NCBI RefSeq assembly: GCF_000826185.2
Contig: NZ_LN648870.1
Span: forward strand, 62,001 to 126,000
Direction of reading: 5' to 3'
Origin: Microbacterium gorillae
GTDB lineage: Bacteria; Actinomycetota; Actinomycetes; Actinomycetales; Microbacteriaceae
Length of the DNA: 64,000 nt
Below, one piece after another: positions 1-9,536 of the stretch; within the stretch, counting starts at the first letter, position 1; each line of letters opens with the position of its first letter. The position numbers and the translations under genes were made by a program. The notes below the pieces were generated by a model. It saw only the letters and a list, made by a program, of their open reading frames with translations. It made no database searches and was not told the origin of the DNA.

Positions 1-128
1 CATGGCTTCGCCCCCTGAGCGTCAAGGAGTCCGCCAGGACGTGCCTGTTACCATGGCTGGCGGAGTTGTCGCGTTCGCCGAGGCGTGTGTCGCGCGTATC
101 GGCTCAAGTCACCAGGAGGGGGTCGGCG

Positions 129-1250
129 TTGGCGAAAAGAGTGCTGTCCGCGCCGCCTGTGCTGGCCGGACTCACCTTCGTCCGCCCGCTCGGCTCCGGT
201 GGCTTCGCGGACGTGTTCCTCTATGAACAGGCCATGCCGCGCCGCTCAGTCGCCGTGAAAGTGCTGCCCAGCGACGTCCGCGACTCCGACCTGCTGCGCA
301 TGTTCAACGCCGAGGCGGACGTGCTCGCCCGGCTGAGCGCGCACCCGTCGATCGTGACCGTCTACCAGGCCGGGATCTCCGCTGACGGTCGGGCCTACAT
401 CGTGATGGAGTACTGCCCGGGGTCGATGTCGCCGCGGTACCGCACCGAGCGCATTCCGGTGCCCGAGGTGCTCGCCGTGGGCGTGAAGATGGCCGGCGCG
501 CTGGAGACCGCGCATCGCACCGGACTCGTGCACCGCGACATCAAGCCGGGCAACATCCTCATCACCGCGTTCGGGCAGCCGGTCCTGGCGGACTTCGGCA
601 TCGCCTCCTCGCTCGCGCGCGCGACCCCGGACGGCATGATGGCGATGTCCGTGCCGTGGACCGCACCGGAGGTGATCGCCGAGCACACGTCCGGTGACGT
701 CACGAGTGAGGTGTGGTCGCTCGGTGCGACCGTGTACTCGCTCCTGGCCGGGCAGTCGCCCTTCGAGCGACCCGAACAGGGGCAGAACAGTCGGGAGCAG
801 CTGCGTCGTCGCATCCTGCGGGCCACCTACACACCCGTGCACCGGTCGGACGTCCCGGACGCCCTGCAGGAGGTGCTCGCCGCCGCGATGCGACGCACCC
901 CGCGTGAGCGCTACGCTTCCGCACTGGCGCTGGCCGAGGCGCTGCGCGCCGTCGAGACCTCGCTCGGGCTCGCTCCCACGCCCCTCGAGGTCGCGGAGGA
1001 CGTCTGGGCGGCACCCGCGATCAGCTTCGACGACGCCTCCACGCGCGGTCACGTGCGAGCGCACGTGTCCCAGACGAGTGCCCGCAAGACCGCCGCCGGC
1101 ACGGCACTGTCCACCTACGCCCGACCTGAGGACGACGGGATTCCCGTCGCCCGCCGCTCCGGCGTGCCGTGGGGCTGGCTCATCGGTGGTGGTGTCGCGC
1201 TGATCGCGGTCGGAACGGGCCTCGGGGTCTGGCTCGCGGGGGTGCTCTGA
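129..1250 (+). CDS. Membrane-anchored Ser/Thr protein kinase (Hanks type)
   Basis: Phosphorylates proteins on Ser/Thr at the inner face of the membrane. From the chosen start the protein is 373 residues. The Gly loop GSGGFADV lies near residue 22, the ATP-binding Lys is K44 (VAVK), HRD is at 135-137, DFG at 155-157 and APE at 179-181, so all catalytic motifs are present. One C-terminal membrane helix (about 346-371) ends the protein, with almost nothing outside and no PASTA sensor repeats. The start is a TTG at 129, chosen because AGGAGG (114-119) sits 9 nt upstream; ATG 66 and GTG 141 are alternatives. It is the first gene of the cluster and is followed after 1 nt by the large surface protein. 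Downstream FHA and Thr-repeat proteins are its likely partners. No PP2C phosphatase gene is in the window. Nothing coding was recognised in 1-128. Confidence 0.9.
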   Translation: MAKRVLSAPPVLAGLTFVRPLGSGGFADVFLYEQAMPRRSVAVKVLPSDVRDSDLLRMFNAEADVLARLSAHPSIVTVYQAGISADGRAYIVMEYCPGSMSPRYRTERIPVPEVLAVGVKMAGALETAHRTGLVHRDIKPGNILITAFGQPVLADFGIASSLARATPDGMMAMSVPWTAPEVIAEHTSGDVTSEVWSLGATVYSLLAGQSPFERPEQGQNSREQLRRRILRATYTPVHRSDVPDALQEVLAAAMRRTPRERYASALALAEALRAVETSLGLAPTPLEVAEDVWAAPAISFDDASTRGHVRAHVSQTSARKTAAGTALSTYARPEDDGIPVARRSGVPWGWLIGGGVALIAVGTGLGVWLAGVL

Positions 1251-1251
1251 C

Positions 1252-4200
1252 ATGCAGCGGAGGACGATCGTCGGCCTGGTGGTCGGTGCGGTCGCCGCGG
1301 CGCTGGTCATCGGTGCCAGTGCGGTGTGGCCGGGCCTGGACGCACGGGACACGCCGCCCACGGATGCGAGCGTCTGGGCGCTGCAGACCGCGAGCGGCAG
1401 CCACTACGCCCGGGTGAACACCGCCGTCGGTGAGCTCGACACGGTGCGCAACGTCGCGAACCCGTCCGCGATCGTGCAGTCCTCGACCGGGGCCTACCTC
1501 TTCTCGGACAGCTACGGCCACCTCACCACGATCGACGGCGCCCTGCCCGCCGACCTGGACGAGGAGGCCCTGCGAGCCGGCGCCGCGACGCCGACCGGCA
1601 CGACCGAATCGGCGACGGCGGGCGATTACGTCGCCTATCGGACGGACGTGGGCGGGGTGTTCGGCGGACGGCTGTCCACCGGGGCGGCGACGGCCGTGGA
1701 CCCGAGTCCGCACAAGAGCGAGGACACCAAGGGCAAGGACGGCGGCGACGAGACGCCCGCCTACGCCGCCGCCGCCGTGACGGTCAACGACGACGGCGTG
1801 CTGTTCGCATACTCCGCGACCGACAAGTCGGTGCTGCGCTACAGCATTCCGGACGGCCGGATCCTCGGCGTCGACCGGGTCACGGCGAAGGTCGGCGACC
1901 AACCCGCGCTGACCGCGATCGGAGAGAACTGGTTCCTCTTCGACGCCGACAGCGGCGTGCTGATCCGCCGCGACCGGGAGCAATCGATCAAGGTCGCGAC
2001 CGTCGGTTCGGTCCTCCTCGCTCGGCCGGCGGCGAAGGACGCGCCGGACACGTATCTCGCCGATGAGGGTGGCCTCGTCCGCATCTCGGCGGACGGCTCG
2101 GCGGCTGAGCGCATCGTCGGCGGAACCTCGACGAGCCTCGGCCATCCGGCACGACCGGCGACCTTCGACGGTTCCACCTACGCCGCCTGGCTCGGGACCA
2201 CCGCCGGCACGATGTGGCGCTCGGGCCATGGCGAGGTCGAGCTGGACTACAACGGGCAGACGCTCGATGACACACGCCGCGCGACGTTCACCGGCAACGG
2301 GTCGACGATGATCCTCAACGAGACGCGCAGCGGATGGGTGTGGCAGGTTCCGGACGGCGCGCTGGTCCTGTCCAGCCAGGACTGGAGCCTGGATGAGTCC
2401 AAGGACGTCTCGCAGGAGGTCAGCGACGTCGAGGCCGACGTCGTGCTGGATCCGAAGCCGCCGGTGGCCGAGCCGGACTCGTTCGGTGTTCGCGCCGGGA
2501 CCGTCGCCGTGCTCCCGGTCCTGCTGAACGACCACGACCCGAACGAGGACGTGCTGAGCATCGACCCGGCGAGTGTCCAACTGTCCGACCCGGAATTCGG
2601 CACCGTGGGCATCGCCGATGACGGCGGGCGGCTGGTCGTCTCGGTGGCGCCGGACGCGAGTGGCTCGGCCACCGTGTCCTACCGCGTCACGGACGGCACG
2701 AAGGCGGATGGACTGTACTCGAACGTCACCACGGTGACGATGACGACGGTCGAGCCGACGGAGAATCGCGCGCCGGAGTGGTGCGGGGTACCCGGCTGCC
2801 TCGCGCCCTGGCCCGAGCCGGAGGTTCGCACCGGCGGGACGATCAGCCTTCCGGTGCAGAACGGCTGGGTGGACCCGGACGGCGACCCGCTGCTCGTGCT
2901 GTCCGCCTCCGCGCCCGCAGGAACCGGTGTCGCCACGGTGACGCCGACCGGCGCGGTCGTCTACCAGAACGCCGGGACCGGTGCCGGCACCGCCCAGGTC
3001 GTGCCGATCGCGGTGACGGTGTCGGACAGCCGGGGCGCGACGGCCACCAAGACGCTGAAGGTGCGCGTCTCGCCCACCCCGAAGCTCGAGGCGGACTCCT
3101 TCACGGTCCTGGACTCGGTCAACGCCGATCTCACCGTCGACGTGCTCCGGCACGTCCGCGGGACGGCGGGCGATGTCACCGTCAAGAGCGTCCAGCTCAT
3201 CGACAGTCAGGACGCCCGACCCGCGGTCGCCGCTTCCGGGACCGGCATCGACTTCACCTCCGCGAAGCCGGGGACCTATCGCGTGCGCTACGTCGTCACC
3301 GACGGCACCACGGAGGCCAGCGCGACCGCGCGCATCACCCTGCTCGCCGCGGACGCGCCCGCGCAGCTCGCGACCGCGCCGGTGGTGGCGTTCCTGCGTC
3401 CGCAGGAGGACACCACGATCGACGTGCTGGCGGCGGTGTCGAACCCGACGCGGCGCGTCCTGCTGCTCAGCGGGGTCCACTCGACGACGACCGAGGGCTC
3501 CACGCTCCAGGTGGACACCGTCGGCCAGCAGTACCTGCGCGTCTCGGGCAGCACGGCGGACGGTCGACCGGGTGCGCTCGGCGTCGTCGACTACACCGTC
3601 AGCGACGGCTCGACGGAGGGCGGCGCGTCCGTCTCCGGCCAGGCGACGGTGTACCTGCTGCCGGCCGCACAGGAACTCGCGCCCATCGCGGTGGACGACG
3701 CCCTCGTGGTTCGCGCCGGCGCACAGGTGGATGTCCCCGTGCTCGACAACGACGTCGCTCCCTCCGGCTCGTCGCTGACCCTGGACCCCTCCTCGATCAC
3801 CTCGCCCGGCGACGGCCTGGCGTTCGCGGCCGGGTCCTCCCTGCGCCTGCTCGCTCCGAGCAAGCCCGGCTCCTACACGGTGCCGTACAGCGTGTACACG
3901 TCCGGGGCGCCATCGCTGTCCACGGACGCCACGGTCAAGCTCACCGTGATCGGTGACGAGGCGAATCGCGCGCCCCGACCGCAGATGCTCGAGGGTCGCG
4001 TCCTGCCCGGGCAGACGGTGACGATCCCGTTCGATCCGTACGGCGTGGACCCGGACGGTGATGCGGTCACGCTGGAGCGCATTGAGACCCAGCCGACGCG
4101 CGGCACGGCCACCATCTCCTCCGACGGCGACGCGATCGTCTACACCTCGACACCCGGCTCCCAGGGTGGACAGGACTCGTTCACGTACCGCGTCACCGAC

Positions 4201-7182
4201 GCCTTCGGCAAGAGCACGGTCGGGGTGGCTCGCGTGGGAGTGCTGGAAGCGCAGTCCAACCCCAGCCCGGTCACCTTCACCGACTACGTGCAGGTGCAGG
4301 CCGGCAGCGACTCCGAAGTGCGCGTCAGCCCGCTCGAGAACGACATCGACCCGACCAACGGCAAACTCACGATCTCGAAGATCGTGCCGAACCTCCAGGA
4401 GAAGCTGGACGGCGACACCCCCAACCCCGAGTACCGGGCATGGGCGGACCTGATCCGCTCGCAGACCGACACCGGCGTCGTGATCGGTGCCGGCGCGAAC
4501 CCGGGGACCATGTCGTTCCTCTACGACGTGACCAGTTCGTCCGGCAACACCGGCCGCGGCCTGATCGTCGTCAAGGTCGTGCGCGAGACCGTCCCGGACT
4601 ACCCGGTCGTGGCGGACACCGTCCTCACCACCCAGACACGGGACCGCTTCGCCGACGGTGTCGACGTGCTCGCCGGCAAGGTCACCTGGACCGGTGGCGA
4701 CGTCGGCACGCTCAAGCTGCAGCCCTGGGCGGGTGCGTCGAACGTCAACGTGTCCGGACGCAAGATCTCCGGACAGGTCACCGCTCGTCCGCAGATCGTG
4801 CCGTTCGCCGTGGCCGGCACGCTCTCGGACGGCACCAAGATCACGACCTACGCGTTCGTGCGCGTCCCGGCCGCCGATGACGCCACGATCTCGCTCGCGC
4901 CCGGCGTCGCCGCGCAGCGGGCGGACGAGGACGGGGCGGTGACCTTCGACCTGCGTCCGATGATGGTCATGCCGCGCGACGGACAGTTGGAGATCTCCGC
5001 CGACACGGCCGCCTCCGGGGCGCGATCGGCCGCCACGTGCGCGCCCTCCGGCGGCACGAAGCTGACCTACACGGCGGGGTCCGGGGCGCCGTGGACGGAC
5101 AACTGCGTCGTCCATGTCCGCCTCGTCGGTCAGGAGCAGTGGACGATCGTTTCCGTCCCCATCGCGGTGAAGGCGCTCACGCCGGTGCCGACGCTGCGGG
5201 GGGCGTCCCTGACCGTTTCACCGGGTGCGGAGGCGCGCTACGATCTGCGCGAGATGACCTCGTGGCAGGGTGCGGCGGACTGGGACACGATCCGGTACGC
5301 CATCGATTCCCCCGGCGGTGACTTCGCGGTGACCGAGAGCGGTGGCATCGTCACCGCCCGCGCCGCGGACACCGCATCGCCCGGACGGGAGACCGCCGTG
5401 ACGGTCAACGTCGTCAGCCAGGAGGGGGTGACCCCGACGCAGCTGATCCTGCGCGTCGGGGCCGCGCCGAACGCGCTGCCCCGCGCCGGGACGACGCAGA
5501 AGGTCTGCTCCGTCGCTGACGGCACCTCCTGCGAGATCCCGGTGCTCGGCGCCCCGGGCGAGGTCAACCCGCTGCCGCACACGCCGCTGAAGCTGGTGGA
5601 CGTGACCGGCTCCAGTCAGTGCGCCGGGGTCTCCTTCACGGTGCACGGCGACGCGGTCGTCGCGTCCTGGACCGGCGACAGCCCCGGCGGCAGCTGCACG
5701 GCGTCGTTCGTGCTCGAGGACGCGCAGGGCCGCCGGACGCTCGGTGATCGCGCCGGGTCCGCGATCCTCGACCTGCAGGGCTACCCGCGGGCGCCCGGCG
5801 GCGTCGCCCAGAGCGCCTTCTCCGACGGTTCGCTGACGCTGCGCATCGACCCCGGAGCGGCCCGATCGTCGTACCCGGCCCTCACCGGGTTCGTCGTCTC
5901 CAGCGCAGGCCGGACCGTGACCTCGTGCACGGCCGACGGGGTCTGCCCGGCCATCTCCGGTGCGAACGGCGACAAGAAGCAGTTCGACGTCGTCGCGGTC
6001 AACGCGGTGGGCTCGTCGCGGGACTCGGTCTCCACGGTCGCGTGGGCGTACAACCCGCCGCGCACCCCGGCGAACATGACCAGCGTCGCGCTGCCGACCG
6101 CGGACGGTTCCGGCGGACTCGTCCGGCTGACCGTGAGCGGCATCGACACCGCCAATACGGCGCGGCTGTCGATCACCGCGCCGGGCGCGAAGACGGTGGA
6201 CCAGCCCATCGGCAGCGGGGACGACAGCGTCACCCTGGAGTACCGGGTCGGATCGAACACCCCGGTCAGCGTCACCGCGACACCGGTCAGCCGCTTCGAC
6301 GTGCCCTCCGGTGACGGGCCGAACCAGAGCAACGGCGTCGGGATCACGCGTCAGGCCAACGGCATCGGCAAGCCGGTCGCGCTGACGGTCGCCGAGCCGA
6401 CCGTCACGCCGATCGATGACCGCCGCTCCACCGTCCACCTCACCGTGAGCGCCGACCCCGGCGGAACCGGCGCGGACGTCCTCTACGCGATCAGCGCGCC
6501 GGATCAGAAGTGCGGCGATCCCGGTGCGAATGCTGACGCGGAGTTCACCGTCGACAACAACCGGAAGTACACCTTCACGGTCTGCGCCACGTCGGTGCAG
6601 GACGGGAAGACCTTCGGCACGACCGAGACCCAGGTGACGGTCGCCGTCGCCGGTGACGAGTCACCCCCGGAGGGCTGGACGTACACCGTCAACCGCGAGC
6701 CGCGCGGCGGTGATCGCTGGGCGGAGTGGCGCATCACGGATGATCCGCAGGGGGATGTCCCGGAGGGCTACGAGGCGCATGTCGTGTGGCCGAACAAGAA
6801 GCTCTTCGGCGAGGACCCGGGGATCAGCGTCTACTTCAGCAGTTCGGTGATCGCCGGCTGGAAGTCCCAGAGCGGGACGGTCGCGGCGGCGAGATCGAGC
6901 GCGGCCTACCAGGCACGCGTGACGTGGGACGCCCAGTGCACCCCGGGCCAGAAGCCCTCCGGCCAGCCCGACATCGCGGACGGCGGCATGGGGGCGCACG
7001 TGGCGATCTCGTTCGATGACGCCACGTACTACAACGACAAGAACAAGAAGCTCACCCCGACGCAGGACGGCGTGGTCCCGGACGGCGCCGTCAAGGTGCG
7101 GGGCATCACGGTGCAGATCTCGTGGCCGGGCGGGATCCCGTTGGATGACTACGAGAAGACCTTCAGCGCGAACTGCGGCTGA
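1252..7182 (+). CDS. Giant surface protein with N-terminal anchor and Ig/cadherin-like repeats
   Basis: A 1976-residue protein that I expect to be tethered by an N-terminal signal anchor (about residues 5-26) with the rest outside the cell. Residues 40-370 resemble a beta-propeller or PQQ-like region. Then come tandem beta-sandwich modules with recurring phrases such as LLNDHDPNEDVLS, PVLDNDVAPSG, VDPDGDAVTLE and LENDIDPTNGKL, typical of cadherin-like or Big_9-type repeats whose Asp-rich loops often bind calcium. The C-terminal third has fibronectin-III-like segments with paired cysteines. It starts 1 nt after the kinase stop and precedes MoxR by 36 nt, so it belongs to the same operon. The function is not known; adhesion, or sensing for the kinase, is inference. 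Confidence 0.85.
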   Translation: MQRRTIVGLVVGAVAAALVIGASAVWPGLDARDTPPTDASVWALQTASGSHYARVNTAVGELDTVRNVANPSAIVQSSTGAYLFSDSYGHLTTIDGALPADLDEEALRAGAATPTGTTESATAGDYVAYRTDVGGVFGGRLSTGAATAVDPSPHKSEDTKGKDGGDETPAYAAAAVTVNDDGVLFAYSATDKSVLRYSIPDGRILGVDRVTAKVGDQPALTAIGENWFLFDADSGVLIRRDREQSIKVATVGSVLLARPAAKDAPDTYLADEGGLVRISADGSAAERIVGGTSTSLGHPARPATFDGSTYAAWLGTTAGTMWRSGHGEVELDYNGQTLDDTRRATFTGNGSTMILNETRSGWVWQVPDGALVLSSQDWSLDESKDVSQEVSDVEADVVLDPKPPVAEPDSFGVRAGTVAVLPVLLNDHDPNEDVLSIDPASVQLSDPEFGTVGIADDGGRLVVSVAPDASGSATVSYRVTDGTKADGLYSNVTTVTMTTVEPTENRAPEWCGVPGCLAPWPEPEVRTGGTISLPVQNGWVDPDGDPLLVLSASAPAGTGVATVTPTGAVVYQNAGTGAGTAQVVPIAVTVSDSRGATATKTLKVRVSPTPKLEADSFTVLDSVNADLTVDVLRHVRGTAGDVTVKSVQLIDSQDARPAVAASGTGIDFTSAKPGTYRVRYVVTDGTTEASATARITLLAADAPAQLATAPVVAFLRPQEDTTIDVLAAVSNPTRRVLLLSGVHSTTTEGSTLQVDTVGQQYLRVSGSTADGRPGALGVVDYTVSDGSTEGGASVSGQATVYLLPAAQELAPIAVDDALVVRAGAQVDVPVLDNDVAPSGSSLTLDPSSITSPGDGLAFAAGSSLRLLAPSKPGSYTVPYSVYTSGAPSLSTDATVKLTVIGDEANRAPRPQMLEGRVLPGQTVTIPFDPYGVDPDGDAVTLERIETQPTRGTATISSDGDAIVYTSTPGSQGGQDSFTYRVTDAFGKSTVGVARVGVLEAQSNPSPVTFTDYVQVQAGSDSEVRVSPLENDIDPTNGKLTISKIVPNLQEKLDGDTPNPEYRAWADLIRSQTDTGVVIGAGANPGTMSFLYDVTSSSGNTGRGLIVVKVVRETVPDYPVVADTVLTTQTRDRFADGVDVLAGKVTWTGGDVGTLKLQPWAGASNVNVSGRKISGQVTARPQIVPFAVAGTLSDGTKITTYAFVRVPAADDATISLAPGVAAQRADEDGAVTFDLRPMMVMPRDGQLEISADTAASGARSAATCAPSGGTKLTYTAGSGAPWTDNCVVHVRLVGQEQWTIVSVPIAVKALTPVPTLRGASLTVSPGAEARYDLREMTSWQGAADWDTIRYAIDSPGGDFAVTESGGIVTARAADTASPGRETAVTVNVVSQEGVTPTQLILRVGAAPNALPRAGTTQKVCSVADGTSCEIPVLGAPGEVNPLPHTPLKLVDVTGSSQCAGVSFTVHGDAVVASWTGDSPGGSCTASFVLEDAQGRRTLGDRAGSAILDLQGYPRAPGGVAQSAFSDGSLTLRIDPGAARSSYPALTGFVVSSAGRTVTSCTADGVCPAISGANGDKKQFDVVAVNAVGSSRDSVSTVAWAYNPPRTPANMTSVALPTADGSGGLVRLTVSGIDTANTARLSITAPGAKTVDQPIGSGDDSVTLEYRVGSNTPVSVTATPVSRFDVPSGDGPNQSNGVGITRQANGIGKPVALTVAEPTVTPIDDRRSTVHLTVSADPGGTGADVLYAISAPDQKCGDPGANADAEFTVDNNRKYTFTVCATSVQDGKTFGTTETQVTVAVAGDESPPEGWTYTVNREPRGGDRWAEWRITDDPQGDVPEGYEAHVVWPNKKLFGEDPGISVYFSSSVIAGWKSQSGTVAAARSSAAYQARVTWDAQCTPGQKPSGQPDIADGGMGAHVAISFDDATYYNDKNKKLTPTQDGVVPDGAVKVRGITVQISWPGGIPLDDYEKTFSANCG

Positions 7183-7218
7183 CGCGCACGACGACACAGG
7201 AATGACACGAGGACGACG

Positions 7219-8184
7219 ATGACGATCACGCAGGAGCAGGCGACCTGGTTCGCGCAGACGTTCGCGCAACTGGCCGACAACGTGGAGCTGGCGGTGCTGG
7301 GCAAGCGTCCGGTCATCGAGCTCGTGCTCACGGCGATGATCAGCGAGGGGCACGTGCTGCTCGAGGATGTGCCGGGCACCGGGAAGACCTCGTTGGCGCG
7401 TGCGCTCGCCCAGTCCGTGCAGGGCACGCACACCCGGATCCAGTTCACGCCGGACCTGCTGCCCGGTGACATCACCGGCATCACGGTGTACGACCAGAAG
7501 ACCGGACAGTTCGAATTCCACGCCGGGCCGATCTTCGCCAACATCGTGCTCGCGGACGAGATCAACCGCGCGAGCCCGAAGACCCAGGCCGCCCTCCTGG
7601 AGGTCATGGAGGAGGGCAGCGTCACCGTCGACGGCGTCACCCGTGAGGCGGGCGTGCCGTTCCTCGTCGTCGCGACGCAGAACCCCGTCGAGCAGGCGGG
7701 CACCTACCGCCTGCCGGAGGCGCAGCTGGACCGCTTCCTGCTGAAGACCTCCCTGGGCTACCCGGACCACGCCGCCACGCTGCGGATCCTGGACGGCGCC
7801 GCGGTCGACACCGCCCAGCTGCGCCCGGTCGTGACGCCGCAGGCGCTGGTGTCGATGGCGGACCTGGCCCGCGACGTGTACGTGGACGCCCTGGTGCTGG
7901 ACTACATCGCCCGCGTCGTGGACGCCACCCGATCGGCGGATCAGGTGCGCCTGGGCGTGTCGATCCGCGGGGCGCTGGCGCTGACGAAGGCCGTGAAGTC
8001 GCGCGGTGCCGCTCAGGGCCGGACGTACGCGACGCCGGACGACGTGAAGAGCCTCGCCGTCCCGGTGCTGGCGCATCGTTTGATCCTCCACCCGGAGGCG
8101 GAGTTCGACGGCGTCACGGCGGAGTCCGTGGTCGGCCAGGTGCTGCTGGAGGTCGCGCCGCCCACGCAACGCGAGAACGCATGA
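7219..8184 (+). CDS. MoxR-family AAA+ ATPase
   Basis: A 321-residue AAA+ ATPase of the MoxR family, which typically acts as a chaperone or activator of partner proteins encoded beside it. Walker A is EDVPGTGKTSLA (about residues 49-60), Walker B is VLADEINRA, and the family sequence ATQNPVEQAGTY is present, followed by the C-terminal lid domain. Length is normal. A GAGGACG stretch lies just upstream of the ATG. It overlaps the DUF58 gene by 4 nt (ATGA), the classic MoxR-DUF58 pairing, so the two are translationally coupled. Confidence 0.93.
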   Translation: MTITQEQATWFAQTFAQLADNVELAVLGKRPVIELVLTAMISEGHVLLEDVPGTGKTSLARALAQSVQGTHTRIQFTPDLLPGDITGITVYDQKTGQFEFHAGPIFANIVLADEINRASPKTQAALLEVMEEGSVTVDGVTREAGVPFLVVATQNPVEQAGTYRLPEAQLDRFLLKTSLGYPDHAATLRILDGAAVDTAQLRPVVTPQALVSMADLARDVYVDALVLDYIARVVDATRSADQVRLGVSIRGALALTKAVKSRGAAQGRTYATPDDVKSLAVPVLAHRLILHPEAEFDGVTAESVVGQVLLEVAPPTQRENA

Positions 8185-9536
8185 CGATCGACTCCACCGG
8201 CACGGGCACCGGGACCGGGACGCACACCCGGACCCGGACTCGAACCCGCTCCACGACCCGACGCAGCAGGCCGATGCAGGCCGCGCTGGCGGTGTCGCGC
8301 GCCTTCGGGCGGGGGCGTCGGTGGCTGCGCACGGCACGCGATGAGGTGTCCGGAACCATCACCACCGCCGGGTGGATCGCGGTCCTGGTCGCCGTTGTGG
8401 GCACCCTGGTCGGCTGGCTGCTGGGCTGGAACGAATGGCTCGCGGGGGGACTGGTCGCCCTGGCCCTGCTGCTGCTCAGCCTGCCGTTCCTGTTCGGTGC
8501 GCGCGCCTACGACGTGGGGCTGTCCCTGGACGCCGATCGCGTGGTCGCCGGGGGCAGCGTGCCGACCGACGTGACGGTCCGCAACCGGGGCTCCCGCATC
8601 GCGCTGCCGGGTCGCATCGATCTGCCGGTCGGCGACGGCCTCATCGAGATCCCGGTGCCGCTGCTGCGTGCCGATCACACCGTGCACAATCCGGTGGAGA
8701 TCCCGACGCCGCAGCGCGGCATCATCGTGGTGGGCCCGGCGACCGCGGTGCGGTCCGATCCGATCGGGCTCCTGCGGCGGGAGAACGATTGGGCCGACAT
8801 CCACCAGGTCTTCGTGCACCCGCGGACGACGATGATCCCGACCACCAGTGCGGGGCTGATCCGCGACCTCGAAGGCAACGCGACGCGGCGACTGGTCGAC
8901 AACGACATGGCGTTCCACGCCATCCGGGAGTACGCGCCCGGTGACGCGCAGCGCCTGGTGCACTGGAAATCGACCGCCAAGACGGGCCGGCTCATGGTCC
9001 GCCAGTACGAGGAGACCCGGCGCTCGCGGATGGCGATCGCCGTCTCGCTCGCGGAGTCCGACTACGCCGGTGCGGACGAGTACGAGCTCGCGGTGAGCGC
9101 CGCCGCATCGCTGAGCGTGCAGGCGTTGCGCGATGGTCGGGACGTGGACGTGACCGTCGGGGCGGAGATCCCGCGCGTCGTACGGGGGCGGCTGCGGTCG
9201 GTCCGTCAGCTCGGGGCGATCACCCCCCGTGGTCTCCTGGACGAGTTCTGCGCCGTGGACTCCCTGGAGAGCACGGTGCCGCTGGAGGACGTGTGCGCGC
9301 TCCAGGCGGAATCCGGCGACGGCCTGTCCATCGCCTTCGTCGTGTGCGGATCTCACGTCGGGCTGGAGCGGCTGCGCCGCGCGGCGCTGGCGTACGCCGC
9401 CGACACCAGTGTGGTCGCGGTGATCTGCGATGAGATGGCGCACCCGCGCATCCGCCCGATCGGGGATCTCACCGTGCTCACGATCGGTGTGCTGGAGGAC
9501 CTGCCGTCCCTGATCGCTCGGGGGTTGTCCGCATGA
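8181..9536 (+). CDS. DUF58 membrane protein
   Basis: A 451-residue protein with two adjacent membrane helices (about residues 57-100) and a C-terminal DUF58 domain whose hallmark GDAQRLVHWKSTAKTG (about 254-269) is intact. DUF58 proteins usually accompany MoxR ATPases and carry a von Willebrand-like fold, but their biochemical role is not established. The N-terminus is odd: after MTIDST it reads as alternating Thr-Gly and then Thr-Arg (TGTGTGTHTRTRTRTR), encoded by a simple GC-rich repeat. A start at M32 (8274) would skip this, but the ATGA overlap with MoxR favours 8181. It overlaps the next gene by 4 nt. Confidence 0.87.
   Translation: MTIDSTGTGTGTGTHTRTRTRTRSTTRRSRPMQAALAVSRAFGRGRRWLRTARDEVSGTITTAGWIAVLVAVVGTLVGWLLGWNEWLAGGLVALALLLLSLPFLFGARAYDVGLSLDADRVVAGGSVPTDVTVRNRGSRIALPGRIDLPVGDGLIEIPVPLLRADHTVHNPVEIPTPQRGIIVVGPATAVRSDPIGLLRRENDWADIHQVFVHPRTTMIPTTSAGLIRDLEGNATRRLVDNDMAFHAIREYAPGDAQRLVHWKSTAKTGRLMVRQYEETRRSRMAIAVSLAESDYAGADEYELAVSAAASLSVQALRDGRDVDVTVGAEIPRVVRGRLRSVRQLGAITPRGLLDEFCAVDSLESTVPLEDVCALQAESGDGLSIAFVVCGSHVGLERLRRAALAYAADTSVVAVICDEMAHPRIRPIGDLTVLTIGVLEDLPSLIARGLSA

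Noticed and set aside
1180..5115. A 1311-codon open frame on the minus strand opposite the surface protein gene
   Set aside because: It is Arg/Gly/Val-rich, matches no family and mirrors the third-position GC bias of the real gene on the plus strand.
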